Made by a program: the position numbers and the translations under genes. Under the pieces are notes generated by a model that had not been told where the DNA came from, made no database searches, and worked only from the letters and a program-made list of their open reading frames with translations. A DNA stretch of 64,000 nucleotides from Alloalcanivorax balearicus MACL04 (GTDB lineage Bacteria; Pseudomonadota; Gammaproteobacteria; Pseudomonadales; Alcanivoracaceae). The stretch spans positions 124,001-188,000 of the forward strand of contig NZ_ARXS01000005.1 in assembly GCF_025532145.1 (NCBI RefSeq), written 5' to 3'. Below, one piece after another: positions 20,559 through 29,429 of the stretch. The stretch's first letter is position 1, and every line of letters begins with the position of its first letter.

Positions 20559-22091
20559 ATGGAAGGTTTTCGTCACGCCACACTATTGTCTGCTCTCGTC
20601 CTTCTTTCCGCGTGCGGAGGAGGTGGCGGTGGCGGCTCAAGCAGCCCGGCAACCACCTGGCAAGCCGGCCAGTTCGCCGACGCCGGACAATTCGCCAATC
20701 AGTGCCTCAGGCCACGCAGCGGCAACCAGTACCCCGATGTGGCGGGATTAGTGCTGGATGAAAACAACTGGTTGCGCGCCTGGAGCCACGAGACCTACCT
20801 CTGGTACGACGAGATCCTGGATCGCAATCCCGGCAATCATGATAACCCGCTGGCTTATTTCGACCTGTTGAAAACGGAAGCCATCACCGCCAGCGGCACG
20901 CCGAAGGATCAATTTCATTTCACCATACCCAGTGACGAATGGAACGCGCAATCCCAATCCGGCGTGGCACTGGGTTACGGCATGCAGTGGGTGATCGTCG
21001 ATCCTTCTCTGCCACGGGACGTGCGGGTGGCCTATCACGATCAGCAAGACCGCCCCGACCTGCCGCCACGAGGCGCCCGGCTTTTGTCCGTCGACGGCGT
21101 CAGCATGGAATGGAGCAATGATGTGGATACGCTGAACGCGGGCTTGTTTCCCACCCAAGAAGACGAGCAACATAAGTTCGAGTTCAAATATCCCGATGAC
21201 AGTCGGCATATCATCACGCTCGCCGCCGAAGCCATCACCTCCGAGCCGGTACAGAAAGTACAAGTGCTGACCAGCGCCGGCGGCAAACGGGTGGGCTACA
21301 TGCTGTTCAACGACCACATCGCCACCGCAGAAAAAGCGCTACTGGAAGCGGTGGAGCAATTACAGCAAGGCAATGACATCGACGAACTGGTACTGGATCT
21401 GCGCTACAACGGCGGGGGTTATCTCGCGCTGGCCAGTCAGCTTTCATACATGATCGCCGGCCCTGCGCGGACCGCCGGTCAAGCTTTCGAAATCTCCCGG
21501 TTCAATGATCAGCATCCGCAAATCAACCCGGTCACTGACCAGCCCCTGACTCCGACGCCGTTCTACAACGCCACCCTGGGCTTCTCGGTTCCGGCCAGCG
21601 AGCCATTGCCCAATCTGAACCTGTCGCGAGTGTTCGTACTCACCGGCGCCACCACCTGCTCCGCCAGTGAATCCATCATCAACGGGCTACGCGGTGTGGA
21701 TGTGGAGGTGATTCAGATCGGCGATCGCACCTGCGGAAAACCCTACGGGTTCTATCCCACCGACAACTGCGGCACCACTTACTTCACGATCCAGTTCCAG
21801 GGCGTCAACGCCAAGGGCTTCGGCGATTACCCGGATGGCTTCGTGCCCGGCGCCGACGATGGCCAGGCCGGAGTGCAGGGCTGCCAGGTGGCGGACGACT
21901 ATGATCATGACCTCGGCAACATCGATGAAGCGCGCCTGGCCACGGCTCTGCACTACATCGACAATGGATACTGCCCATCGACGGTGAGCCGTCATGCCTT
22001 AGGCCGATCGTTGACCGCGCCGCCCATCGACGATGGCCGTGTCCACAAAGCACTGTGGCGGGAAAACCGCATAATGACTCCAACCCGGTGA
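20559..22091 (+). CDS. S41-family peptidase lipoprotein
   Basis: This 510-residue protein starts with a lipoprotein signal (LVLLSAC, Cys19) followed at once by a run of seven glycines and SSS, a flexible tether. The body has a PDZ-like middle (GARLLSVDGVSMEWSNDVD). The C-terminal processing-protease fold shows LVLDLRYNGGGYLALASQLSYMIAG and the catalytic-serine motif TTCSASESIINGLRG (residues 365-379). A Lys expected in S41 enzymes may be that of DRTCGKPYGFYP. I chose the ATG at 20559, with AAGGAA upstream, over a frame 16 codons longer. It probably acts in the periplasm or at the outer membrane; substrates are unknown. Confidence 0.85.
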   Translation: MEGFRHATLLSALVLLSACGGGGGGGSSSPATTWQAGQFADAGQFANQCLRPRSGNQYPDVAGLVLDENNWLRAWSHETYLWYDEILDRNPGNHDNPLAYFDLLKTEAITASGTPKDQFHFTIPSDEWNAQSQSGVALGYGMQWVIVDPSLPRDVRVAYHDQQDRPDLPPRGARLLSVDGVSMEWSNDVDTLNAGLFPTQEDEQHKFEFKYPDDSRHIITLAAEAITSEPVQKVQVLTSAGGKRVGYMLFNDHIATAEKALLEAVEQLQQGNDIDELVLDLRYNGGGYLALASQLSYMIAGPARTAGQAFEISRFNDQHPQINPVTDQPLTPTPFYNATLGFSVPASEPLPNLNLSRVFVLTGATTCSASESIINGLRGVDVEVIQIGDRTCGKPYGFYPTDNCGTTYFTIQFQGVNAKGFGDYPDGFVPGADDGQAGVQGCQVADDYDHDLGNIDEARLATALHYIDNGYCPSTVSRHALGRSLTAPPIDDGRVHKALWRENRIMTPTR

Positions 22092-22095
22092 CACT

Positions 22096-22482
22096 ATGAG
22101 CCCTACGAAAACAGCTCTGGCGCTGGGCATCCTGGTACTGCTGGGCGCCTGCCAGTCGCAACCGGCGGGCGGCGACACTCCGGCGCTGCTGTCCGGCACG
22201 GAAGCGGACCAAAAGGAACTGCGGGAAAAGATCCGGGACGCCCTGCCGGCGGACAAACCGGTCCTGCTGGCCCATGACGCGCTCACGCGCGACAGCCTGC
22301 TGGTGATCGAGCGTGCTCCGCCTCGGGACCTGAGACGACCCGCGCTCAATGGCCGGGACCTGCAACGGCCGGAGGCCTTCCGACTGTTGCTCAATAATCA
22401 ACGCTGCTGGCTGGAACGGCTTGGCGACGGCAAACGATGGGAGATGGTGGAAGCCTCCTGCATCCCTGCCCCCGGCCGCTGA
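22096..22482 (+). CDS. Small lipoprotein of unknown function
   Basis: The 128-residue product has a lipoprotein signal (LGILVLLGACQS, lipobox LGAC). A compact, charged domain follows: LLSGTEADQKELREKIRDAL, HDALTRDSLLVIERAPPRDL, and NNQRCWLERLGDGKRWEMVEASC. The two late cysteines could form a disulphide. It starts four bases after the S41 peptidase stop, so the two are probably co-transcribed. I do not recognise the family. Confidence 0.75.
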   Translation: MSPTKTALALGILVLLGACQSQPAGGDTPALLSGTEADQKELREKIRDALPADKPVLLAHDALTRDSLLVIERAPPRDLRRPALNGRDLQRPEAFRLLLNNQRCWLERLGDGKRWEMVEASCIPAPGR

Positions 22483-22504
22483 CCAGCGATAGGAGAGCAC
22501 CACC

Positions 22505-23320
22505 ATGACCGATACTTTTCGGGATCGCCTGACCCTGGACATCGCTGATCACGTCGCCACCGTCACGCTGGCGCGGGCGGAAAAGTACAATGCCCTGGAT
22601 CTGGAGATGCTTCAGGCCCTGGTCGATTGTGCGAAAAAACTGAGGAAGAACCGCCAGGTGCGGGTGGTAATTCTCAGAGGGGAAGGGAAAGCGTTCTGCG
22701 CCGGCCTGGATTTTGGCCGCGTCACCAAGACCCCGATGAAGATGCTGCTCGCCTTCACCCGTTTCGGCATCAAGAAAACCAATCTGTTCCAGCAAGCCTG
22801 CTGGGCCTGGCGGCAATTGCCCATGCCGGTCATCGCGGTGACGCATGGCTACTGCTACGGCGGCGGCCTGCAATTGGCGCTGGCGGCGGACTTCCGTATC
22901 GCCACGCCGGATTGCGAATTCTCGGTAATGGAAATCAAATGGGGGCTGATCCCGGACATGACCGGCACCGTCACCCTGCGCGAGCTGTTGCCCCTGGACG
23001 TGGCCAAGGAACTGACCATGACCGGCCGCCGCTTCGACGCCCATGAAGCGGAACGCCTGCACCTGGTCACCCGGGTGTCCGAAACGCCTGAGCAAGCCGC
23101 CCGGGAACTGGCCGAGGCGCTGCTGGAACGGTCCCCGGATGCCGTCAGTGCCGCCAAGGCCTTGTTCCATGACACCTGGAATGCCCCGGAAGAGCAGGCC
23201 TTTCTGCGCGAATCCCGGCTTCAGTTCAAACTGCTGCGCAGCCGTAATCAGCGCACGGCAATGAACGCCAATTTCAAGAAGGAAGCACCACGGTTCGGGC
23301 CGCGGCAGCGGGATTACTGA
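22505..23320 (+). CDS. Crotonase-family protein (enoyl-CoA hydratase/isomerase)
   Basis: The 271 residues fit the crotonase fold: VATVTLARAEKYNALDLEMLQALVDCAKKLRKNRQVRVVILRGEGKAFCAGLDF, then the oxyanion-hole segment PMPVIAVTHGYCYGGGLQLALAADFRIATPD, and EFSVMEIKWGLIPDMTGTVTLREL. The catalytic Glu pair of true enoyl-CoA hydratases is not clear: EIKWGLIPD is closer to 'crotonase/enoyl-CoA hydratase family' members annotated in Alcanivorax and Pseudomonas. AGGAGAG precedes the ATG. The C-terminus (NFKKEAPRFGPRQRDY) is basic. The acyl substrate is unknown. Confidence 0.85.
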   Translation: MTDTFRDRLTLDIADHVATVTLARAEKYNALDLEMLQALVDCAKKLRKNRQVRVVILRGEGKAFCAGLDFGRVTKTPMKMLLAFTRFGIKKTNLFQQACWAWRQLPMPVIAVTHGYCYGGGLQLALAADFRIATPDCEFSVMEIKWGLIPDMTGTVTLRELLPLDVAKELTMTGRRFDAHEAERLHLVTRVSETPEQAARELAEALLERSPDAVSAAKALFHDTWNAPEEQAFLRESRLQFKLLRSRNQRTAMNANFKKEAPRFGPRQRDY

Positions 23321-23345
23321 GAACCGGGGGGCGCGCCGTTATCCG

Positions 23346-25094
23346 TCACACCGTGACGGAAGCCGCCACCCGGGCCACTGCATCGATGACGAAACGACGA
23401 ACATCGTTACTATCGTAGCTACTCTGGTGGTCGTGCCCCGCTGTCACGCATAGAACCTTTGGATTGGCCCGGGACACGCCGGCCGCGCCCTGATCAGCAG
23501 GTACCGTACCGTCGCCCGGATCGGCAGCGGGCTCGATCTCACATCGAACCCGTTCGTTGAGCCCATCGTCCACACTGCGGGTAGGCCGGCCGCCCCATTG
23601 GTAGTCCACGGACCAGTTGGCCGGGTCTCCGGCGATCGGCAGAGACGGACGCTTCTGCCAAGCCTGGGGCAGATTGCCCGGACCGCCTCTTATCCCCTCC
23701 ATGGCCGTCGCCGTCCAGGTTACCGTACCCCAGATTCTCTCCCCATCGTCACGACCGTAATGGGCATAGGTTTCGGGATGAAACCCTGCATTTCCCAAGG
23801 TGAGGTGGTACCCCTGCGCCTTGGCCAGAGCTTTGACATGGTTGGGTAATGAATCGGGTAGTTGAGCGGGATTGAGCCAATCCAGATTGATGGCACGCCA
23901 CCATTCCCGGCCCGCCCGATATATCTCGTTATAGGGGTTCCCCGACTCCGGCAGGCTCTTCATGGTACCGCCAGCAGCAGCGTTGATGAAAAGCCAGGGG
24001 CGCCCGCCGTTGTACAATTGGTTGGGCGCCAGTTCCAGCGGGCCCGGTGCATGCCCCAGAACCGGGGTGGTTTCCTGTGCCGTCGCCCCGAGAACCTGGG
24101 CCGTCATATAGCCCACGACGCCTCCCCCTTCGCCAAATCCGCCGCCGATGAGCCTCTTATAGAACAAGGCCGCGCCGTCGGTGGGCATCACTCCATGAAT
24201 CACGGCAAGAATGTTGTCTCTGGCGCCAGAGGCCTCCGATGCCGCACGGGCCACCAGCCCCCCCATGGAATGGGTCACCACTATCACTTTTTCACAGACA
24301 TGGCGTTCCTGATACTGCTGGATAATAGCCTCAATCCCCCGTGCGACCTCTTCGCCGGAATCCAGGTTGGAGTTAAGCCAGTTGTAACCCAGGGCATGGA
24401 CGGGAAAGTAAATATCGAGCAGTTTTGTTATCTGTTCCTCGCGCAAAGCGTCAACACTTCCCGCAACGCCTGGCGGGGTGGCTCCGGACAATTGCAGCAG
24501 TTCATTCAGCACCGCATTCGGACCACTGGATTCCATTGCGCCACCGTTCAATTGCTCCTCAAGCCAGTCCACGAACGGCCCGTACGAATACCAGCTGATC
24601 TGCCCCCAGCCACGCGCGCGCGCCTTTGCCAACGGCAGTTCAGAATGCTCCGTCCGTCCGGACGGTGTGGAATAGGTCGAGCCCATCGCGCCCGGCCGCT
24701 GATCCTGCCCTTCAGCGATCATCCCCCTGTCATCAACTTCCACGTTTTCACGATTCAGCAAAAGCTGCCGTTCCGCGGGGCCCCGTCCCAACCAATCCAG
24801 GGGCCCTTCACTCAGGCTCATCTTTGCGGCCTTATCCACGTCCCAGATGCGATCCCCTGCCCTGGCCAGTTGGCGTCTGACCGGTTTCCCCCTGACCACG
24901 GCGTTCAGGTGGATATCCCGCTTGGCGCGCAGGTTGGAGCCCATGACACCGGGTAAAAAGACAATGGGTACCGCCACGGCGGGAGGCGCCACCACCTCAT
25001 CGGCGGTGTCATCCGATGCGGATGACATGGAGTGGGACGATGACGTTACGCCATCCTCATCCAGAGAAGTTTGAACCCGACGCGTCTCTACCAT
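23346..25094 (-). CDS. Tle4-like alpha/beta-hydrolase, candidate type VI lipase effector
   Basis: This 582-residue protein lacks a signal peptide. It has PIVFLPGVMGSNLRAKRDIHL, typical of PGAP1/LCAT-like hydrolases. The nucleophile elbow is VIVVTHSMGGLVARA (Ser276), and a probable acid and base lie in PGDGTVP (Asp528) and GHDHQSS (His554 or His556). In Pseudomonas, Tle4 (TplE) is a PGAP1-like phospholipase delivered with VgrG and neutralised by Tli4. Here the gene follows a Tli4-like lipoprotein gene by 42-52 nt and a vgrG. I chose the ATG at 25094 because AGGGA stands nine bases upstream; an ATG three codons earlier would abut it. The effector role is inferred from family and context. Confidence 0.78.
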   Translation of the reverse strand: MVETRRVQTSLDEDGVTSSSHSMSSASDDTADEVVAPPAVAVPIVFLPGVMGSNLRAKRDIHLNAVVRGKPVRRQLARAGDRIWDVDKAAKMSLSEGPLDWLGRGPAERQLLLNRENVEVDDRGMIAEGQDQRPGAMGSTYSTPSGRTEHSELPLAKARARGWGQISWYSYGPFVDWLEEQLNGGAMESSGPNAVLNELLQLSGATPPGVAGSVDALREEQITKLLDIYFPVHALGYNWLNSNLDSGEEVARGIEAIIQQYQERHVCEKVIVVTHSMGGLVARAASEASGARDNILAVIHGVMPTDGAALFYKRLIGGGFGEGGGVVGYMTAQVLGATAQETTPVLGHAPGPLELAPNQLYNGGRPWLFINAAAGGTMKSLPESGNPYNEIYRAGREWWRAINLDWLNPAQLPDSLPNHVKALAKAQGYHLTLGNAGFHPETYAHYGRDDGERIWGTVTWTATAMEGIRGGPGNLPQAWQKRPSLPIAGDPANWSVDYQWGGRPTRSVDDGLNERVRCEIEPAADPGDGTVPADQGAAGVSRANPKVLCVTAGHDHQSSYDSNDVRRFVIDAVARVAASVTV

Positions 25095-25145
25095 AGTCAA
25101 CATTCCCTGTTTTCAGCACAAACCAGCATGCGGCCATCAAGGCCC

Positions 25146-26183
25146 TCAAAATTCCACGGACGCCAGCACGGCATCCCACAATGCGTACATCCGCTCTTCC
25201 GATGACGCCGTACCCTCCTTGTCCCTGGTGTTCATCTCCACCATCGCACTCTGGCCGGACAGCGATTCATCCATCCAAAGAAAGGTGTAGAGCACCTCGC
25301 CATTATTCAGTTCCTTCTTCCAGACCGCTTCCCCTCCCTTCACCTTCGCCAGCTCGCGGCTCCCTTTCCTCAGCACCTCGAAATGCTTTGGATAATCCGG
25401 CTCTTTTCTGATATCCGGGTACGCTTCAGCCTGTCGCTGATATTTCTCTTGCTCCAGCTCCAGACTGCCCGTCGCCGTGGAGAATCGTGCATCCAGGCCT
25501 TCCGTGTCCTGGACGCCATTCTGGCCCGCCAATTTCGCATAGCTCGCATACAGGTCCCAGCCCGACTGTCCGGGAATGGACACCGTCACGTCCGCCGCCA
25601 CATCAATGCCGTCATCAGTGAGAGAAGCGCCATCGACGCAAAAGGCGTTCGTGGTGGATTCCCCCGGTCGCCGCAAGGAGAATTTCGAGAATACGCGGGA
25701 GAAGGTTTCCAGTTCCCGCTCCACTTTCCCGAAGTGGGAGCCGGAATCGAGAAAATATCCCCGGCCGCCCCCTTCACCATCTTCCACCCACAGGTAGCGT
25801 TCCATTTCCACTACCTCCGTTTGGAACGCATCCTCCCGATACAACAGGATGGTGCCGTTATCTCCGAAGGGACGGAACGTTACCAGACGGTTGGGTTCAA
25901 CGTTATGAGGTAAGGAGGCAAGCTGCTCTTTTCTGCTTTTCACATAAGCGTCAAAAGCCTTTCTATCCAGCCCTTTCAAAAGCTCCAGCCCGGCGCCGTC
26001 CACCGTTGCGCTCCATGCCCTGCCCCCTTTGTCCGGCAGTCCGATACGCATATAACCCACACATTCGGTAGTCAGGGGAATCTGGTTCATAAGCGCGTAA
26101 TCCTTTGTGTCGTTCCCGGGTGAGTCACAACCGATCAATATCAAAGCCAGGGCCGCCGATACCAGCGAAAAAAAAAGGTTCAT
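25146..26183 (-). CDS. Tli4-like immunity lipoprotein
   Basis: The 345-residue product has a lipoprotein signal (MNLFFSLVSAALALILIGC, Cys19), so it should reside in the periplasm, where a lipase effector arrives. Features that fit the Tli4 family are CVGYMRIGLPD near the start and a second half with GEAVWKKELNNGEVLYTFLWMDESLSGQS and MVEMNTRDKEG. It lies between vgrG and the lipase gene on the same strand. No Shine-Dalgarno motif is visible before the ATG, which is itself buried in an inverted repeat (26168-26276). An immunity role is likely but inferred. Base composition looks less GC-rich than neighbouring housekeeping genes. Confidence 0.75.
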   Translation of the reverse strand: MNLFFSLVSAALALILIGCDSPGNDTKDYALMNQIPLTTECVGYMRIGLPDKGGRAWSATVDGAGLELLKGLDRKAFDAYVKSRKEQLASLPHNVEPNRLVTFRPFGDNGTILLYREDAFQTEVVEMERYLWVEDGEGGGRGYFLDSGSHFGKVERELETFSRVFSKFSLRRPGESTTNAFCVDGASLTDDGIDVAADVTVSIPGQSGWDLYASYAKLAGQNGVQDTEGLDARFSTATGSLELEQEKYQRQAEAYPDIRKEPDYPKHFEVLRKGSRELAKVKGGEAVWKKELNNGEVLYTFLWMDESLSGQSAMVEMNTRDKEGTASSEERMYALWDAVLASVEF

Positions 26184-26276
26184 CGCGGAATGACGGGAAT
26201 GAGCGTCTCCATCGGGGCACGGGTCTGCTGTCCCTGATGGAGGGTAAGGCCGTTTCCCTCTAAACCGCGATGAACC
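26168..26276 (-). promoter_or_regulatory. Nested inverted repeats over the immunity-gene start (possible attenuator)
   Basis: Perfect 12-bp arms GGTTCATCGCGG (26177-26188) and CCGCGATGAACC (26265-26276) flank the leader of the Tli4-like gene. On the transcribed minus strand the second arm contains the start codon (CCGCGATGAACC) and runs straight into nine T (26168-26176). An inner stem with arms 26207-26217 and 26232-26242 (7 bp, one mismatch, 3 bp) sits inside. This looks like an intrinsic terminator or start-codon-masking structure between vgrG and the immunity gene. Confidence 0.55.
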
Positions 26277-26327
26277 AAAAAAAGTCTACTCACCGATCCC
26301 TCCGCACTTTCTCTCCCCTCCGGACTA

Positions 26328-29288
26328 TCAGCCTTTACTCGGCCCAAGAAGACGCATGCTGTATTTCTCAAGCGCGTTCGCGTTCTGTACCTCGGCCCAA
26401 CCATCCGCATCGGTCACGCCCTGTATCCTGGCACCGTCGGCGCGCACTATTTCGTAGCGGTAGTTCTTCGCAGGGGCCCCGCTTGGCATGCTGACACGCA
26501 CCTTCTTGTTAAATTGGGTGTTGGGCCAACTGTTCATCTCCCGGCTCAATTGAGTGCCCCCCAGGAACGACTTCTTGCCCGCCTCCACCTTAATTTCGCC
26601 GGGGCAGCTGACGATCAGATCGCCGCCTTCCAGGGTCAGTCGGGCACCGGCGCTGGTGGCCAGATGCAGGGACTGGCCGGCAACCAGTTCCAGCGGGCCG
26701 TTGGCGCTGGTGATGTTGAGGTCGTCGCGGCTTTGCACGCGCAGGCGTTCATGCTGGGCTTCGAAACGGACCTCGCCTTCGGCGCTGACCAGCGTCAGCG
26801 CATCGCCATCGGCACCCTCGGCGGCGGCGAGCAGCCCCAGGGACTGGCCGCTGTGCAGACGCAAGTCACCGCCCACCGCCAGGTTGCTGTCCTGCCCGCT
26901 GGCCAGGGCCAGGGTCTCGGCGCTGCTCCAGGTCAGACTCTGGCCTGCCAGCAACCCGATGCCGGCAGGGGCCGTTAACCCCAACAAGGCATGGCTGCTG
27001 TGGGGCACCCGGTCATTGCCGCCGCTGGTGTTGTGCTGGGGCGCCTCTCCCAGAGCCGCGCCGCAATCGACGCCGGTAACCCGGGTTGAAGTGCTGGTAT
27101 AAAGGGCGTTCAGAGGCGCTTCCTGATCGATCAGCCAGGAGGCGCCGGAACGGTCGGAGCCTTCGGCGGCGGCCAGCACCGCGGTGCCGTGGCGGGCACA
27201 GGCCTGAGACAGGGTTTGTCCGAGTTGCCGCAGGTGATCCAGCAGAGCGGCGGCTTCTTCCATATCGCCGGCGGGAGCATCGGGGTCATTCCGCCCCCAA
27301 GCGCTGAGCCACAATCCCCGCTCGGCCCGGACCGCTCCCCACTCATCGGTTCTCAACTCCAGCCCTTCGCCCCGGAAGCTGCCGCGATAATTACCGGCCT
27401 GGTGGATCAGGTGACCGAGGTTGAGTTGGCTGTCGCCATGACTGCTGGCCAGTTGCAGCCGCAACTGATCATCGCTGTCGTCGAAGACCAGACGGTTATA
27501 GCCGTCTCCGCCCCACTCCTTGGACTGCATGCCCCACAAGGCGGCGGAGTTACCGTGACCGGCGGCATCGGGGCTGGCGCCATGCCAGGGCGGCGCGGCA
27601 CCACCACCGCGATTGGCACGGGCGCTGGCGGCAAGATCATGGGCCCGGGCGAAAACGTCGGCGCTGTTCTCCCGCGCCCCGGTCCCGCCAGGCGTTGGCG
27701 CGATACCGCCTTCGCCCTGGCCGTTATAGAGCGCTCCGAGAATCACCGGCCGGTCGATGTCGCCGCCGATGAACCCGACCACCACTTCCTGGCCAATGCG
27801 CGGCACGAACTGCATTCCAGCACCAGGACCGGCCTGCCACTGTCCAACCCGCAGCCAGCAGGTGCCGCGATCGTCTTCGCTATCGCCGCGCTGCCAGTGA
27901 AAACGAACCTTGACCCGTCCGAGGCCATCGCTGAACACCTCCTCACCACCACTCACCCGGGGCTCACCATCCGGCCCCACCACCCGGGCGGTCTGATAGC
28001 CCCGCGCCACCGGACGGCCGCGCCAGCGGCCTTGCTCATCGGTGGCACGGGGCCGCCACGGACGCCCCTGATCCTGGGCATCAAAAAGATTCGCATAGCC
28101 CAGTTGCGCGGCCCGTTCCGCCAGTCGCTCGCTGGCCTCCTGTGCCTGGGCGTCGGGCCAGGGAGGCGTCTCTCCCAGGGTATGCGCCACCTGCTCCTGA
28201 GCCGTGGCCGGAAGATTGTTGATGCCCAGATGGCGGACCCGGGTCAGCAGCAAAGCATCCGGTACCGCCAGCCCTTGCGGCGGCTGCCGCAGCCGCAGGA
28301 AGGTGCCAGCCCGACAGGTGCGCACGGCGCCTTCGCCCTGCCAGTAGTCACGCACGCTCTCGGCATGGGCGGCACGCAATTCGGCGTAATGGCGGGCTTC
28401 CTCGGCGTCTTTCCAGGCGTATTGGCCCACGCTGTCGTACTGTTCCACCGGCTGATCGCGCTCACCGCCGGCAGCAAGCGTCACCTGTACCGGGGTGGCC
28501 TGACGGGTTTTGTAGTCCTCGCTGAGCAGGGTCAGTCGCTGAGCCCCGGGGCGACGACGACGCCCCAGGCGGTGCAGGCCATCGCCTTCCTCACTGGCAT
28601 CACCACGATGTACCAGCACGCCACCCTGGGCCTCGGAGGTGACGTCTTCCGGTAACAGGCGGCTGTCGGAGAACAGTTCCAGGTGATGTCCGGCGGGGGC
28701 GTCTTGGGCTTCGATCAGACGGAATCCCAGCCCCTCCTCGGCGAGCAGACGATGGATAAAATCACCGTCCGTTTCCCGATACTGGGTGCAGTAGCTGCGC
28801 GGCCTGACGGCTTGCAGGAAAGGCGCCACGTCATCACGTTGCCGCCAACTGGCCCATTCTCCATAACGCTCGAAAACGGCGCCGGCGATATCGACCACGC
28901 TCTTGTCCTGGAATACCTGACTATGGCGGCCGTGGCTAAGCTGCCAGCTCCAGGGTCTCAAGGTGAAGCGGTAGCGGGCCAGGCCGCCATCGGCACCGAG
29001 CAGGGCCACTTCTTCCACCAGGCCGGTGCGGGGAGTCTCGCTGCCATCGCCGAGGCGGGTGAACAGGGTCGCCTTACGACCCAACCACTCCCCCAACGGG
29101 CATTGAGCATTACCGGTGAGGACATCCACCCACCACACCGAAGGGGTGGAAAGGGCTTCGTCACCGCACCAGCGCTCCACCAGCAAAGGGGTGGCGTCGT
29201 CGTCGAGGGCGAAGCGATAAAGGCGGCGATGGTCTTTTAGCGACAGCGCGGACGTCAACAGGTCTCGCAGCTCGTCAAAGGGGGGCAT
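26328..29288 (-). CDS. vgrG: VgrG spike protein of a type VI secretion system
   Basis: VgrG trimers form the puncturing tip of the type VI needle and carry effectors. The 986 residues include the gp27-like base (DFIHRLLAEEGLGFRLIEAQD, YSVGQY-like YDSVGQYAWKDAEEARHYAELR). They also include the OB/gp5 region (GRVKVRFHWQRGDSEDDRGTCWLRVGQWQAGPGAGMQFVPRIGQEVVVGFIGGDIDRPVILGALYNGQG) and a long beta-helical DUF2345-like stretch ending GDLIVSCPGEIKVEAGKKSFLGG. The last 65-70 residues form an extra module (NYRYEIVRADGARIQGVTDADGWAEV). The ATG at 29288 replaces an upstream in-frame start. No other type VI structural genes are in the window, so it is an orphan vgrG. Confidence 0.94.
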   Translation of the reverse strand: MPPFDELRDLLTSALSLKDHRRLYRFALDDDATPLLVERWCGDEALSTPSVWWVDVLTGNAQCPLGEWLGRKATLFTRLGDGSETPRTGLVEEVALLGADGGLARYRFTLRPWSWQLSHGRHSQVFQDKSVVDIAGAVFERYGEWASWRQRDDVAPFLQAVRPRSYCTQYRETDGDFIHRLLAEEGLGFRLIEAQDAPAGHHLELFSDSRLLPEDVTSEAQGGVLVHRGDASEEGDGLHRLGRRRRPGAQRLTLLSEDYKTRQATPVQVTLAAGGERDQPVEQYDSVGQYAWKDAEEARHYAELRAAHAESVRDYWQGEGAVRTCRAGTFLRLRQPPQGLAVPDALLLTRVRHLGINNLPATAQEQVAHTLGETPPWPDAQAQEASERLAERAAQLGYANLFDAQDQGRPWRPRATDEQGRWRGRPVARGYQTARVVGPDGEPRVSGGEEVFSDGLGRVKVRFHWQRGDSEDDRGTCWLRVGQWQAGPGAGMQFVPRIGQEVVVGFIGGDIDRPVILGALYNGQGEGGIAPTPGGTGARENSADVFARAHDLAASARANRGGGAAPPWHGASPDAAGHGNSAALWGMQSKEWGGDGYNRLVFDDSDDQLRLQLASSHGDSQLNLGHLIHQAGNYRGSFRGEGLELRTDEWGAVRAERGLWLSAWGRNDPDAPAGDMEEAAALLDHLRQLGQTLSQACARHGTAVLAAAEGSDRSGASWLIDQEAPLNALYTSTSTRVTGVDCGAALGEAPQHNTSGGNDRVPHSSHALLGLTAPAGIGLLAGQSLTWSSAETLALASGQDSNLAVGGDLRLHSGQSLGLLAAAEGADGDALTLVSAEGEVRFEAQHERLRVQSRDDLNITSANGPLELVAGQSLHLATSAGARLTLEGGDLIVSCPGEIKVEAGKKSFLGGTQLSREMNSWPNTQFNKKVRVSMPSGAPAKNYRYEIVRADGARIQGVTDADGWAEVQNANALEKYSMRLLGPSKG

Positions 29289-29370
29289 GGTCTGACTCCA
29301 TTCAGTGCCGAAACATCCTTGATGACGGCCAAAATCATGGCACAGGCACGGTTTCAATGCCAGACAGCCC

Positions 29371-29399
29371 CCTGCACGAGGGTGCCAGGTGCGTATAAT
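29371..29399 (+). promoter_or_regulatory. Candidate promoter of the flavin monooxygenase gene
   Basis: A consensus -10 hexamer TATAAT (29394-29399) lies 30 nt before the GTG start at 29430. The -35 position 17 nt upstream reads only CCTGCA, so any activity depends on the strong -10 or on an activator. The predicted 5' leader is about 24 nt and contains the Shine-Dalgarno GGGGGA. Confidence 0.5.
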
Positions 29400-29429
29400 G
29401 CCAGGCTGATCACCGGGGGAGCATCACCT

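Noticed and set aside
26180-26410. A 76-codon frame in the vgrG-immunity gap
   Set aside because: It overlaps the end of vgrG, has no ribosome site, and its composition is not like neighbouring genes.
27189-28655. A 488-codon open frame on the plus strand opposite vgrG
   Set aside because: It is antisense to the VgrG core, whose motifs are clear in the other frame. No signal or motif supports it.
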